A stretch of DNA of 64,000 bases from Pseudolysobacter antarcticus (GCF_004168365.1 NZ_CP035704.1:3968001-4032000); one strand, 5' to 3'. Positions 15,330 through 24,218 are shown, numbered from the stretch's first letter. Made by a program: numbers and translations. The notes: generated by a model not told the origin, from the letters alone.

Positions 15330-17891
15330 ATGTTGTTGCAGTCTCGTTTCCTCGCTTTTGCTGCGAGCGTCTTGCTCGGAGCCAGCGCACTGGGGGTCAC
15401 CGGCACGGCGTTTGCGGATGTTGATCCGCCGTCGCGTGTGGCACGTTTGAGTTATCTCTTGGGTAACGTGAGTTTCGCGCCGGCCGGCGAAAACGAATGG
15501 GCCGATGCAAGCCTGAATCGGCCGCTGATTACCGGCGATCGTTTGTGGGCGGACACCAACTCGCGCACCGAGCTGCAAGTCGGCGCGGCGGTGATCCGTC
15601 TTGATGAAAGCTCCGGTTTCAACTTCCTCAATCTGGATGATCGCACGGCGCAAGTGCAGCTCACCCAAGGCACGCTGAATCTTCGCGTCAGCCGAATTTA
15701 CGGCGATCAGGTTTATGAAGTCGATACCCCCACTCTCGCGTTCGTGGTTTCGCGAGTCGGCGAATATCGCTTCGACGTCGACCCGAACGGCAACGTCACC
15801 ACGGTAACCGTGTTCGATGGTGCGGGCGATGTCTATGGCGAGCAAGGTAGTCGCTACAGTGTCGGCGACCATCAATCAGTTCGTTTCAATGACAACCAGT
15901 TGCGCGACTATCAGACCAGCGACTTGCCGCCGCCGAATGCGTTCGATCGCTTCTGTTCCGATCGCGACAATCGCCAGGAACACTCCGTGTCGCATGAGTT
16001 TGTTTCCGAGGAAGTGATCGGCGCATCCGACCTTGATGACAATGGTGATTGGCAGGCTTCGCCGGAATACGGCCACGTCTGGTATCCGAGCCACGTCGCC
16101 GCCGACTGGGCGCCGTATCGCAACGGTCACTGGGCTTGGGTCGATCCGTGGGGCTGGACCTGGGTCGATGCCGCATCGTGGGGTTTTGCACCGTTCCATT
16201 ATGGCCGCTGGTCATACGTAAGCAATCGCTGGGGCTGGATTCCTGGCCCGGTGAATGTGCGTCCGATTTATGCGCCGGCATTGGTTGCTTTCGTCGGCGG
16301 ACATGGCTGGAGCGTGGGCATTGGTGGCGGTCAACCGGTAGGTTGGTTCCCGCTCGGACCGCGTGAAGTGTTCGTGCCGGGTTATCACGTCAGCCGCGGT
16401 TATTTCAACGACGTCAACGTGCGCAATACCACGATCAATCACAACGTCAATATCACCAACATCTACAACAATTATTCCAACGGCAACGTCAACGTCAACC
16501 AGAACAATTACGCCTATCACAACGTGCCGAATGCGGTAACGGCGGTGCCGGGCAATGTGTTCACCGGCGCCAAGCCGGTGGCGGCGGCGAACATCCGCAT
16601 GGATCGCGTCAACCTCGAACGCGGACAGGTCGCATCGATCGCGGGCATTGCGCCGAATCGCGCCAGCTTGGTTGCAGGCGGTGCTGCCAAGAATGCGCCA
16701 CCGACGCAGATGTTTGATCGCCAGGTGATTGCGCGTAATGCACCGCCGAGCGCGATCGTGCCGTTCTCGCAACGTCAATCCACCTTGCAGGAAAATGCCG
16801 GCAAGACCGCCGTCGCACCTCGCTATCTGCCCGCCGCTGCGATAGCTGGAGCCGGAGTAGCCGGTGCCGGTGCTGCGATGGCGATGCATTCGAATGTTCG
16901 CGTTGTGCCGCAAGCGTCGATCAACGCCAAGGCCACGCCGATTGGACGTCAGACTCCATCGAATGCGACCGTGAATGGTCAGCCTGGCAATGGCCAACCC
17001 GGAGCTCCGAAAGGCCCGGTCATGCAAAACAATCAGCCGCCGACGCGTTTAGGCAATACCGGCAATAACGTGCCGCAGAATGCGAATGCGCCGATCCGCA
17101 ATAACGTCAATCCGGCGTTGAACAATCGTCCGCCGCTGAATGCGAACGCCGTGCAGGGCAATACGCAGAACAAAACGCAACCCACGCTGTCGGATCGCCC
17201 GCCTAACGCACGCACGCCTGGCATCAATCGCAGCAACAACAGCACCGATATGAGCCATGCGCAGAACGCCGTGCAGAATCAGCAGAACAATTCAACGGCA
17301 ATCAAACCGCAAGATCGCCCGCCGAACGCACGCACCTCCAACGTGCCTCGTGATGACGTAAACCATTCCGCGGCTAACGCTCAAGGTCACACACAGACTG
17401 GAGGCAATGCGATCAATACCCAAAACACGATCAACGGTCGTGCGAATGCGGTGCAGAACAATAGCGACAATGCGGACAAGGTCAGTCGTCCGCACGGCAA
17501 CAACACCGATGAACATGCGGCACGTGATCGCAGCGCTAACACGCGCAACAACGAACCGGTGCAGAACACTGCGGTTGCGCCGCGCATTCAGCCAACCACA
17601 CACGCGCCGGTGAACAACAACCAGAACGCAGTGAATACACAAAACGTGATACGCAACCAGTCCGTGCAGCAACAACAAATGCAACAGCAACAACAACAGC
17701 AGCAACAGCAGCAACAGCAACATCAACAACAAATGCAGCAGCAACAGCAGCAATTGCGCGCTGCGCCGCCAGTCCAGCAACGCAATGCACCGCCGCCGGA
17801 TCAAGGCAACAAGGCACCGCCCGCCGGGCGCGGTGAACCGCCGGCACGACGTAGCGAGCAGAAAGAAAAGGACAAAGACAGGGATCACTGA
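15330..17891 (+). CDS. Exported FecR/DUF6600-like protein with N/Q-rich low-complexity tail
   Basis: An 853-residue protein from the ATG at 15330, which has an AAGGAG ribosome site; the 86 open codons before it are not similar to a protein. A signal peptide (about 1-30) is followed by a FecR-like domain (about 35-160: GDRLWADTNSRTELQVG; ESSGFNFLNL; TQGTLNLRV). Then comes a Trp/Gly/Tyr-rich DUF6600-type region (about 230-345: WYPSHVAADWAPYRNGHWAW; WGFAPFHYGRWSYV). The second half is disordered and Asn/Gln/Pro-rich, with repeats of DRPPNAR and a tract of more than 25 residues of almost pure Gln with a few Met and His, ending in a charged tail. A cell-envelope or surface role is likely; the exact function is unknown. 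Confidence 0.85.
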   Translation: MLLQSRFLAFAASVLLGASALGVTGTAFADVDPPSRVARLSYLLGNVSFAPAGENEWADASLNRPLITGDRLWADTNSRTELQVGAAVIRLDESSGFNFLNLDDRTAQVQLTQGTLNLRVSRIYGDQVYEVDTPTLAFVVSRVGEYRFDVDPNGNVTTVTVFDGAGDVYGEQGSRYSVGDHQSVRFNDNQLRDYQTSDLPPPNAFDRFCSDRDNRQEHSVSHEFVSEEVIGASDLDDNGDWQASPEYGHVWYPSHVAADWAPYRNGHWAWVDPWGWTWVDAASWGFAPFHYGRWSYVSNRWGWIPGPVNVRPIYAPALVAFVGGHGWSVGIGGGQPVGWFPLGPREVFVPGYHVSRGYFNDVNVRNTTINHNVNITNIYNNYSNGNVNVNQNNYAYHNVPNAVTAVPGNVFTGAKPVAAANIRMDRVNLERGQVASIAGIAPNRASLVAGGAAKNAPPTQMFDRQVIARNAPPSAIVPFSQRQSTLQENAGKTAVAPRYLPAAAIAGAGVAGAGAAMAMHSNVRVVPQASINAKATPIGRQTPSNATVNGQPGNGQPGAPKGPVMQNNQPPTRLGNTGNNVPQNANAPIRNNVNPALNNRPPLNANAVQGNTQNKTQPTLSDRPPNARTPGINRSNNSTDMSHAQNAVQNQQNNSTAIKPQDRPPNARTSNVPRDDVNHSAANAQGHTQTGGNAINTQNTINGRANAVQNNSDNADKVSRPHGNNTDEHAARDRSANTRNNEPVQNTAVAPRIQPTTHAPVNNNQNAVNTQNVIRNQSVQQQQMQQQQQQQQQQQQQHQQQMQQQQQQLRAAPPVQQRNAPPPDQGNKAPPAGRGEPPARRSEQKEKDKDRDH
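17679..17755 (+). repeat. CAA/CAG trinucleotide tract encoding polyglutamine
   Basis: A dense run of CAG and CAA codons, broken by a few ATG and CAT, encodes the Gln tract near the C-terminus of the DUF6600-like protein. The alternating codons should limit replication slippage, yet the tract is a likely length polymorphism. Confidence 0.85.
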
Positions 17892-17909
17892 TCCGCACGC
17901 AACACCAAC

Positions 17910-17939
17910 AGCGCCCGGCATGTCCGGGCGCTTTCTTTT
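17910..17939 (+). terminator. Rho-independent terminator
   Basis: A 9-bp perfect stem AGCGCCCGG/CCGGGCGCT with loop CATGT, then TTCTTTT. It lies 19 bases after the stop of the DUF6600-like gene. Confidence 0.9.
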
Positions 17940-18005
17940 GCGATCACGCCGCACCGCCGCGCGATAAGCGGCATTTTTGCCGCACTTGCCGTTAAACTAG
18001 CGCGC

Positions 18006-18206
18006 ATGAAAATTGTCCTCAACGGCATCGAATACGATTGCCTCGCCGATATCACTGTCGAACAATTGCTGGCTCAGCACGGTTTTGCAGGGCGCAAGGT
18101 CGCGGTCGAAATCAACCGCGAGATCCTGCCGAAAAGCCAGCATGCCAATCATCTATTGCAGGCCGATGATCGTGTGGAAATCGTGCATGCCATCGGTGGC
18201 GGTTGA
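18006..18206 (+). CDS. thiS: Thiamine biosynthesis sulfur carrier protein ThiS
   Basis: A 66-residue ubiquitin-fold protein that carries thiocarboxylate sulfur for thiazole synthesis. It opens MKIVLNG and ends in VEIVHAIGGG, giving the required C-terminal Gly-Gly. thiG follows after 46 bases in the same direction. A short hairpin (GCGGCA/TGCCGC, 17968-17983) lies in the leader, but the conserved elements of a TPP riboswitch are not evident. Confidence 0.95.
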   Translation: MKIVLNGIEYDCLADITVEQLLAQHGFAGRKVAVEINREILPKSQHANHLLQADDRVEIVHAIGGG

Positions 18207-18252
18207 GGCGAGAGACACGAAGACGCTTGATTGCTAAATCTCTGGATTTTTG

Positions 18253-19047
18253 ATGACCACAAACCCGCATTCCGATCTGCTCAGCATCGCCGGCAAAACC
18301 TATCGTTCGCGCCTGCTCACCGGCACCGGCAAGTTCAAGGATCTCGAAGAAACACGCCTCGCGACCGAAGCCAGCGGCACCGAAATAGTCACCGTCGCGA
18401 TCCGTCGCAGCAACATTGGTCAGGATGCGAGCCAGCCGAATCTGCTCGATGTCTTGCCGCTGTCGCGTTACACGATTCTGCCGAACACCGCCGGTTGTTT
18501 TAACGCCGACGACGCGGTGCGCACGTGTCGTCTCGCGCGTGAATTGCTGGACGGCCAAACCCTGGTCAAGCTCGAAGTACTGGCCGATACCAAAACGCTT
18601 TTTCCGGATGTCGTGGAAACGATCAAGGCCACCGAAATCCTCGTGCGCGAAGGTTTTCACGTGATGGTCTACACCAACGACGATCCGATTCTGGCCAAGC
18701 GTTTCGAGGAAATGGGCTGCGTCGCGGTGATGCCGCTGGCGGCGCCGATCGGCTCGGGCCTGGGCATACGCAATCCGTACAATATTCTCACGATCGTCGA
18801 AAACGCGAAGGTGCCAATCCTGGTCGATGCCGGCGTCGGCACCGCGTCGGATGCGGCGATTGCGATGGAACTCGGTTGCGCTGGCGTGCTCATGAACACC
18901 GCGATTGCCGGCGCGAAAAATCCGGTGCTGATGGCCAGCGCGATGCGCAAGGCGATCGAAGCCGGTCGCGAGGCATTTCTCGCCGGACGCATCCCGCGCA
19001 AACGTTTTGCTTCCGCCTCCAGCCCGCTCGACGGCACGTTTTTCTGA
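18253..19047 (+). CDS. thiG: Thiazole synthase ThiG
   Basis: A 264-residue TIM-barrel enzyme that builds the thiamine thiazole phosphate from deoxyxylulose phosphate, dehydroglycine and ThiS-thiocarboxylate. Family segments are [39 protein letters not shown] with the Schiff-base lysine K106, and [20 protein letters not shown]. The ATG at 18253 is preferred over the adjacent in-frame TTG. It is in an operon with thiS and probably trmB. Confidence 0.96.
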   Translation: MTTNPHSDLLSIAGKTYRSRLLTGTGKFKDLEETRLATEASGTEIVTVAIRRSNIGQDASQPNLLDVLPLSRYTILPNTAGCFNADDAVRTCRLARELLDGQTLVKLEVLADTKTLFPDVVETIKATEILVREGFHVMVYTNDDPILAKRFEEMGCVAVMPLAAPIGSGLGIRNPYNILTIVENAKVPILVDAGVGTASDAAIAMELGCAGVLMNTAIAGAKNPVLMASAMRKAIEAGREAFLAGRIPRKRFASASSPLDGTFF

Positions 19048-19059
19048 GGCGATAAACGG

Positions 19060-19761
19060 ATGTCAGATACCACTCCTGATTCGCCCGAAAGCGCGCACCG
19101 CATCCGCAGTTTTGTATTGCGTCAGGGCCGTATCACGCCCGCGCAGATGCGCGCGTTCGATGCGCATTGGGCACGGTACGGGCTTGAGCCGCAAGACACG
19201 CTGCGGGACTACGATGCGGTGTTCGGACGCACCGCGCCGCGCGTACTCGAAATCGGCTTCGGCAACGGTGAAGCCTTGCTCGCCGCGGCACAGAACGAAC
19301 CCGAAAAAGATTTCATCGGCATCGAAGTACATCGCCCCGGTGTCGGTCGATTGCTCAACGCATTGGCGGAAGCGAATGCCGACAATGCGCGGCTTTATCA
19401 TGCCGATGCGGTTGAAATTCTCAACGGTGAAATCGCGCCTGCATCGCTCGCGCAAGTGCGAATTTATTTCCCCGATCCGTGGCACAAGAAACGCCACAAC
19501 AAGCGTCGTCTGATCCAGCCGGAATTCGTCGCGATGCTCGCGACGCATGTTGCAGCGGGAGGTCTGTTGCATCTCGCGACCGACTGGGCGGAATATGCCG
19601 AGCATATGCTCGCCGTGCTCGAAGCCGCACCCGACTGGCGCAATCAAGGCGGCGCGGGCAACTACGCCGAACAACCGGCATGGCGCATCACCACACATTT
19701 TCAAAAACGCGGCTTGCGCCTCGGTCATGGCGTCTGGGATTTATTGTATGAACGCCGCTGA
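19060..19761 (+). CDS. trmB: tRNA (guanine-N7)-methyltransferase TrmB
   Basis: A 233-residue SAM-dependent enzyme that makes m7G46 in tRNA. The SAM site is [15 protein letters not shown] (about residues 64-78), followed by the TrmB motif [16 protein letters not shown] and QPEFVAML. Length and layout are normal. It starts 12 bases after thiG, so co-transcription is likely. Confidence 0.95.
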   Translation: MSDTTPDSPESAHRIRSFVLRQGRITPAQMRAFDAHWARYGLEPQDTLRDYDAVFGRTAPRVLEIGFGNGEALLAAAQNEPEKDFIGIEVHRPGVGRLLNALAEANADNARLYHADAVEILNGEIAPASLAQVRIYFPDPWHKKRHNKRRLIQPEFVAMLATHVAAGGLLHLATDWAEYAEHMLAVLEAAPDWRNQGGAGNYAEQPAWRITTHFQKRGLRLGHGVWDLLYERR

Positions 19762-19830
19762 GTCGCCACGCATTTTTTCCTGCGTGAACTTCGGCGCGCG
19801 CGTGTTCATCACGACACGCTCGCAGCGCGC

Positions 19831-21681
19831 ATGAACGGCAGCCTCACCCTCAGCTTTGAAATGCTGCTGGTGCTCGGCCTGGTCTGCTTCACCGTGTTCA
19901 TGCTCGTGCTCGAATGGATTCGCGCCGACCTGATCGCGCTGCTGGTGATTGTCGTGATCGGCATCACGCGGTTGGTACCGGTTGAGCAGTTGTTCGAAGG
20001 TTTCGCCGGCAACGCGGTGATCTCGCTGATCGCAGTAATGATCATGGGCGCGGGGCTGGATCGCACCGGCGTGCTCAACAAGACCGCGTCGTTCATTCTG
20101 CGGCTGGCGGGCGGCGCTGAAGCGCGTTTGCGATTCCTCATCAACGCGGTCGCCGGTGGCTTGTCTTCGATCCTGCAAAGCCAGGCGCTCGCGGCGCTGT
20201 TCGTGCCGGTGGTCGGGCGTGTTTCGGCGCGCACCGGCGTGCCGCTGAAACGCCTGTTGCTGCCGATGGCGTGCTGCATTCTCGCAGGCACAAACACGAC
20301 GATGATCTCCAACTCGCCGTTGATCCTGCTCAACGATCTGATCCTCAGCGCCAACCGCAACCTGCCGCCCGGCGCGCAAACCATCGAGACGTTCAAGCTC
20401 TTTGCGATCACACCGATCGGCATTCCGTTATTGATCGCCGGCCTGTTGTTTTTCGCGTTGTTCACGCGCCGCCTGTTGCCGGTCGAAGACGAAGGCCAGG
20501 ACGCCACCGCCAGCCGCACTGAAACCTATTTTTCCGAGGTCTACGGTATCGACGGCGATGTGGTCGAAGTCACCGTCACCGCGGAAAGTCCACTGGTCGG
20601 CATGAGCGTGGCCGAGGCCGAGGCGTTGCGCAACGCGCCGCTGATCCTCGCGATCAAGAACGGTAACGAATCGCGCCTTGCGCCGCCGGCTGACCTCATG
20701 ATCTGGGTCGGCACCGTGCTCGGCGTACTCGGCAAGCGTGATGCCGTCAACGATTTCGCGGCCAACAATCTGCTCACCGTGCGCACGCGGCTCGCGCATT
20801 TCGGCGACATGTTCAATCCCACGCGCGCCGGCATTTCCGAAGCGGTAGTGCCGCCGAATTCACGCTTCGTCAAAAAAGTCGTCGGCGATTTGCGCATGCG
20901 CAAACGCTATGGCGTCTCGGTGCTCGCGGTATATCGCGGCGAAGAAGTGTTTCGCGAAGACGTGCGCAAACTCACCTTGATGCCGGGCGATACGCTGGTA
21001 CTGCACAGCCTGTGGCGCGACCTCGCACAGGCCGCGGAAGATCACGATATCGTCGTCGTCACCGACTATCCAAAAGCCGAGCAGCGCCCCGGCAAAATCC
21101 GCTACGCGCTGCTGTTTTTTGCGCTCGCAATGGGCTTGGGATTATTCACCGACCTGAAGCTGTCGATCGCAATGCTGGTTGGCGCGGTCGGCATGTTGCT
21201 ATCCGGCGTGCTCAACATGGAAGAGGCCTACGCCTCGATCAATTGGAAAACCATCTTCACCCTCGCCTGCCTGATCCCGCTCGGCTGGGCGATGGATTCG
21301 ACCGGCGCGGCGGCGTGGATGGCGCAGGAAATTCTCGTGTATTGCGGCGACTGGCCGCAGTGGGCGTTGCAGGCGTGTGTTGCGCTGCTCGCGCTGTTTT
21401 TCTCGCAGGTAGTGTCGAATGTCGGCGCCACAGTGATGATGGTGCCGATGGCGATCAACATCGCGCTCGCGTCGAATGGCAACCCGTCAGTGTACGCGCT
21501 GATCGTGGCAATCTCGACCTCGAACTCATTCATCATCGGCAGCGCCAATCCAGTGCTGACGATCATCGCCGGCCCCGGCGGTTATCGCGCGCGCGACCTT
21601 ATCCGCGTCGGCATTCCACTAACCTTGCTGATGCTGGTGGTTTTGCTAATCAGCGTGAATCTGGTTTTTGGAACACGCTGA
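19831..21681 (+). CDS. SLC13-family anion permease with two TrkA-C (RCK_C) domains
   Basis: A 616-residue inner-membrane transporter of the DASS/ArsB-like fold. N-terminal helices (about residues 5-220) include the hallmark NTTMISNSPLILL region. Two cytoplasmic TrkA-C domains follow (about 245-315, VVEVTVTAESPLVGMSVAEA; and about 330-405, PNSRFVKKVVGDLRMRKRYG), then a second helix set (about 425-615) with SNVGATVMMVPMAINIA and a SNSFIIGSANPV loop. Members move sulfate, dicarboxylates or other anions; the substrate cannot be told from sequence alone. Confidence 0.88.
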   Translation: MNGSLTLSFEMLLVLGLVCFTVFMLVLEWIRADLIALLVIVVIGITRLVPVEQLFEGFAGNAVISLIAVMIMGAGLDRTGVLNKTASFILRLAGGAEARLRFLINAVAGGLSSILQSQALAALFVPVVGRVSARTGVPLKRLLLPMACCILAGTNTTMISNSPLILLNDLILSANRNLPPGAQTIETFKLFAITPIGIPLLIAGLLFFALFTRRLLPVEDEGQDATASRTETYFSEVYGIDGDVVEVTVTAESPLVGMSVAEAEALRNAPLILAIKNGNESRLAPPADLMIWVGTVLGVLGKRDAVNDFAANNLLTVRTRLAHFGDMFNPTRAGISEAVVPPNSRFVKKVVGDLRMRKRYGVSVLAVYRGEEVFREDVRKLTLMPGDTLVLHSLWRDLAQAAEDHDIVVVTDYPKAEQRPGKIRYALLFFALAMGLGLFTDLKLSIAMLVGAVGMLLSGVLNMEEAYASINWKTIFTLACLIPLGWAMDSTGAAAWMAQEILVYCGDWPQWALQACVALLALFFSQVVSNVGATVMMVPMAINIALASNGNPSVYALIVAISTSNSFIIGSANPVLTIIAGPGGYRARDLIRVGIPLTLLMLVVLLISVNLVFGTR

Positions 21682-21816
21682 TTCAGCGTTATGTGTTGTG
21701 GCTTGCCACCGCAAGCGATACCGCTTGAGCTAAGCCAAAGTTGGCGCGAACAGTTGGAGTCTATTGCCCGCAACTCGTAGCAGTCCGTTGCAGCAAATAG
21801 TCGGGCGCTGCGCTGC

Positions 21817-22191
21817 TCAAGACTGTTTGCTGGCAGGCACCACGATGTTCACCGTCCTTGGCTGCGCATCCGCAAAGAATATGTCCCAGGCCTTGTCGTT
21901 GGCATCCGTCACCAACCAGGGATGCATCAAGTAAGTCTGCTGGTTATACGATTCGCCGACTTTCAGGGTCTTGTAGAGATTGCGATGACCATCAAAATCG
22001 AGCCAATAAATTTTGACTACTTGCCCACTTTTGTTGACGAACTCGATTTCGGCTTTCGACTCGTTGCCAATGGATTTTGCCGCCCGCTCCTGATTCGACC
22101 CCACTCTTTGTGGCTGAGTCGAACCAGCACAACCGGCCAGTAGCACGGCCACAACCAACGTTAACGCCCGTGCTCGAAAATTACACAGCAT
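21817..22191 (-). CDS. VHL-beta-domain lipoprotein
   Basis: A 124-residue predicted outer-membrane or periplasmic lipoprotein. The lipobox is LLAGC with Cys21, and an AGGAGA ribosome site precedes the ATG. Residues about 47-117 resemble the beta domain of the eukaryotic von Hippel-Lindau protein: AEIEFVNKSGQVVKIYWLDF followed by DGHRNLYKTLKVGE and YLMHPWLVTD. Compare human VHL, which has CNRSPRVVLPVWLNFDG and SYRGHLWLFRD; the His and Trp of the ligand-binding HxW are kept. The alpha domain that binds elongin C is absent. Function in bacteria is unknown; it may bind a peptide or protein partner in the envelope. Confidence 0.8.
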   Translation of the reverse strand: MLCNFRARALTLVVAVLLAGCAGSTQPQRVGSNQERAAKSIGNESKAEIEFVNKSGQVVKIYWLDFDGHRNLYKTLKVGESYNQQTYLMHPWLVTDANDKAWDIFFADAQPRTVNIVVPASKQS

Positions 22192-22618
22192 GGTGATCTC
22201 CTGAAATGCCTGATGTTTGCGCTGCCACGATGCGCATGAAGATACAGTGACGCATCGCTGCGGTCCATGACGCCGAATTGCCCCACCACGCAGGAAGCTT
22301 CGGGCGCAAGATTAAACCAGCGATATTGTCGACGTTGGTGACTGACTCGTCCAAAGACCTATTCACAACCTCTGCCCCTGACGTCTATTCAATACCCGCC
22401 GCAGAAACCTCAAGGCCGGCACTTTTTGCAGCGGCGAATACGCTGACGAAATCGTCGAAACTCGTCTGACGCTCCGCGTTGACTTCGACGTTGGGTCGAT
22501 CGGCCAACGCTGCGGCGACCATAAAATTCGACTTCAGCTCGGCGCGATTGACTGCAATGCCATTCCAGTAGATTTCGCCTGTTTGTTTAACTGCAAGGTG
22601 AACTGTCTTAGAACCTGT

Positions 22619-23137
22619 TCAAAGTCTTTTGAGCAGTAGCGTGAGGAAGGCAAGGTGAATGAACTGGAGGCTGGTATTGAGCTTGCGCTCGCAGTTCTTC
22701 CAGAGTCGTCGGCATTTCTCCAACCAGGCGAAGGAGCGCTCGACCACCCACCGCTTCGGGATAACGGCGAAGGTATGCAATTCATTGCGTTGGGCGATCT
22801 GCACGGTGGCACCGATGGCGCCTTGGACCGCTTCGGCAAAGGGCTGGCCGACGTAGCCGCCATCCGCTAGGACACTTTGTACCCGATGTAGGTTTGCCTG
22901 ACATCGATCCATCGCCTGCAAGGCGCCCTTGCGATCGGTGACTTCCGCTGTAGTCACCGCAATAGCGTGAGGCAGTCCCTGCGTATCCACGGCAATATGC
23001 CGCTTGATCCCCGAGACCTTCTTGCCGGCATCGTAGCCCTTATGCGTCGCCGTGTCGGTGTTCTTTACGCTTTGTGCATCAACGATCAAGAAGCTCGTCA
23101 TGGCGTTGCGCCCCTGCTTGATACGCACCGCGCCCAC
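22619..23137 (-). CDS. IS5-family transposase, second frame (OrfB, DDE catalytic domain)
   Basis: A 172-residue catalytic part with the DDE residues in IVDAQSVKNTDTA, VLADGGYVGQPF and VVERSFAWLEKCRRLWKNCER. It overlaps OrfA by 59 bases and is read in the +1 (equivalently -2) frame relative to it. An OrfAB fusion could arise by slippage on the A7 run, as in other IS427-group elements, or the frame may be broken by loss of bases from that run. Confidence 0.88.
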   Translation of the reverse strand: MGAVRIKQGRNAMTSFLIVDAQSVKNTDTATHKGYDAGKKVSGIKRHIAVDTQGLPHAIAVTTAEVTDRKGALQAMDRCQANLHRVQSVLADGGYVGQPFAEAVQGAIGATVQIAQRNELHTFAVIPKRWVVERSFAWLEKCRRLWKNCERKLNTSLQFIHLAFLTLLLKRL

Positions 23138-23408
23138 CTGATTTTTTTAACGCCCGCTCCAGCAGGCTGATGCCGTTCTCGTCAGGCTCGCTCCAGATCG
23201 AAAAGTACGAATGCACCGTTCGCCATTTCGGAAACTCCGTGGGCAGCATGCGCCACTGGCAGCCGCTTTTGAGGAGGTAGCGGACCGCGCAAAATACCTC
23301 GTACAGATCCACCCGACGCGGGCTGGTCTTCTTGCGTGCGCTTTCCAGCAAAGGATGAATTTGCTCAAACTGGGCGCGACTGATGTCACTCGGATAGGTT
23401 GATCTCAT
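23079..23408 (-). CDS. IS5-family transposase, first frame (OrfA)
   Basis: A 109-residue N-terminal transposase part (MRSTYPSDISRAQFEQIHPL; RYLLKSGCQWRMLPTEFPKW; YFSIWSEPDENGISLLERAL), the usual IS4/IS5 helical DNA-binding domain. Family similarity ends after ALKK, at a run of seven A (minus strand, 23148-23142), where the frame of the catalytic part changes. Homologues continue KNQVGAVRI, which is found in the other frame here. Confidence 0.88.
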   Translation of the reverse strand: MRSTYPSDISRAQFEQIHPLLESARKKTSPRRVDLYEVFCAVRYLLKSGCQWRMLPTEFPKWRTVHSYFSIWSEPDENGISLLERALKKSGGRGAYQAGAQRHDELLDR

Positions 23409-23745
23409 TCCGCCAGTATCAGCACGCCGGTCTCATAGATTGAGACTTTGAACAGGCTCTGAGGATGAAGGTTCTCGTTGAAAACGGGTTCTCCCCCCAT
23501 ATACGCCATCTCGACACGATGCGTAGAAACGGGCAGCGCAAACATGCAAATCACCAATACCGCCTGCAGCACACCGATAAATGGCGTCAGACTGATTTCT
23601 GCGAGCATGCTATTGGCGGAGGTCCAGCTACGCTTGAACGGCTTTTGCATGGCGAATTCCCCGGGTGAAGATTTCCAGCCCTCACAATAAGCCCGTTTTC
23701 TCACGCTGACAATCGACGTGTAATGCGCCCGAATGCGACAGCGTA

Positions 23746-24081
23746 CTACGTCTGTTGCAGTCGCACTTCGCCGCCATCGATTTCAATCGCCACCGCGCTC
23801 AGTGATTCACCACGACATGGCCCCGAGACACACAAACCATCGGCGACTTTGAAACACGCGCCATGCGCGGTGCAGACCAGTAAACCGTTGTCGAACAGGA
23901 ATTTCCCGGGCGACCAGTCCAGCCGTTTTCCGGCATGCGGACAAATGTTCTGGTACGCAAAAACACGTTCACCCTCACGCATCAGCAATACCGAACCGCC
24001 CATCTCCAGCACGTTTTCAACCGCGATGGCGCCGCCATCGGGAATATCATCGCTGCGACACAGCGGATCAACGTGTTTCAC
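23746..24081 (-). CDS. Rieske-type [2Fe-2S] protein
   Basis: About 111 residues from the GTG at 24081 (KHVDPLCRSDDIPDGGAIAV), a start chosen because similarity to small Rieske ferredoxins begins here; the frame is open to 24273 but that part is not family-like. Cluster ligands are CPHAGKRLDW and, 18 residues on, CTAHGACF (C-x-H and C-x2-H). A soluble electron carrier or the Rieske subunit of an oxygenase is possible; no oxygenase gene is adjacent. Confidence 0.82.
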   Translation of the reverse strand: MKHVDPLCRSDDIPDGGAIAVENVLEMGGSVLLMREGERVFAYQNICPHAGKRLDWSPGKFLFDNGLLVCTAHGACFKVADGLCVSGPCRGESLSAVAIEIDGGEVRLQQT

Positions 24082-24218
24082 GGCTTGCAACCTCTGGCAC
24101 TTGTGCGCATCCCTGAGTGACACCACTATGAATTCACCGGCAACGTTCAAGTACGCGCGAACTGCGTGTCTCGATGTTTGCCACCTTGCAAGATTGTGCC
24201 ACGTCGGGTGTGATTCGC

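Larger units (their letters stand above)
22611..23459 (-). mobile_element. IS5-family insertion sequence (IS427-like), 849 bp
   Basis: The ends are near-perfect inverted repeats: GAACCTGTTCAAAGTCTT at the left (from 22611) and GAGCCTGTTCAAAGTCTC read inward from 23459. Inside are two overlapping leftward frames of an IS5-type DDE transposase. No clear target duplication is visible; the flanks (CCTCA before, TAAG after, on the minus strand) join to restore the ExbD-like frame exactly, consistent with a simple insertion. Confidence 0.9.
22385..23650 (-). pseudogene. ExbD/TolR-like gene disrupted by an IS5-family element
   Basis: The two halves are 23650-23460 (MQKPFKRSWTSANSMLAEIS then LTPFIGVLQAVLVICMF) and 22610-22385 (KTVHLAVKQTGEIYWNGIAV then NRAELK, to a TAG stop). 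Joined across the insertion they read HPHKTVHLAV in frame and give 138 residues, the usual ExbD length: one N-terminal membrane helix and a periplasmic domain with the typical GEIYWNG segment. The membrane-helix Asp of the TPLVDV motif in ExbD/TolR is Gly here (TPFIGV), so the protein may have been an atypical or non-energising homologue even before the insertion. No exbB or tonB partner is adjacent. Confidence 0.85.

Noticed and set aside
16212-17027. A 271-residue frame antisense to the DUF6600-like gene
   Set aside because: The plus-strand gene has a signal peptide, ribosome site and recognisable domains; the antisense frame is an effect of its codon usage.
17100-17760. Repeated short motifs and CAG/CAA runs considered as a CRISPR array or satellite
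   Set aside because: The repeats are in-frame codons of a low-complexity protein region, with no constant repeat-spacer spacing and no cas genes.
17941-18005. Possible TPP riboswitch before thiS
   Set aside because: The leader is too short, and I could not find the conserved THI-box elements; only a small GCGGCA/TGCCGC hairpin is present.
22605-23465. Target-site duplication flanking the IS element
   Set aside because: The flanks TAA and TCA (minus strand) fit a TNA target only loosely and are not identical; simple joining already restores the host frame, so I do not claim a duplication.
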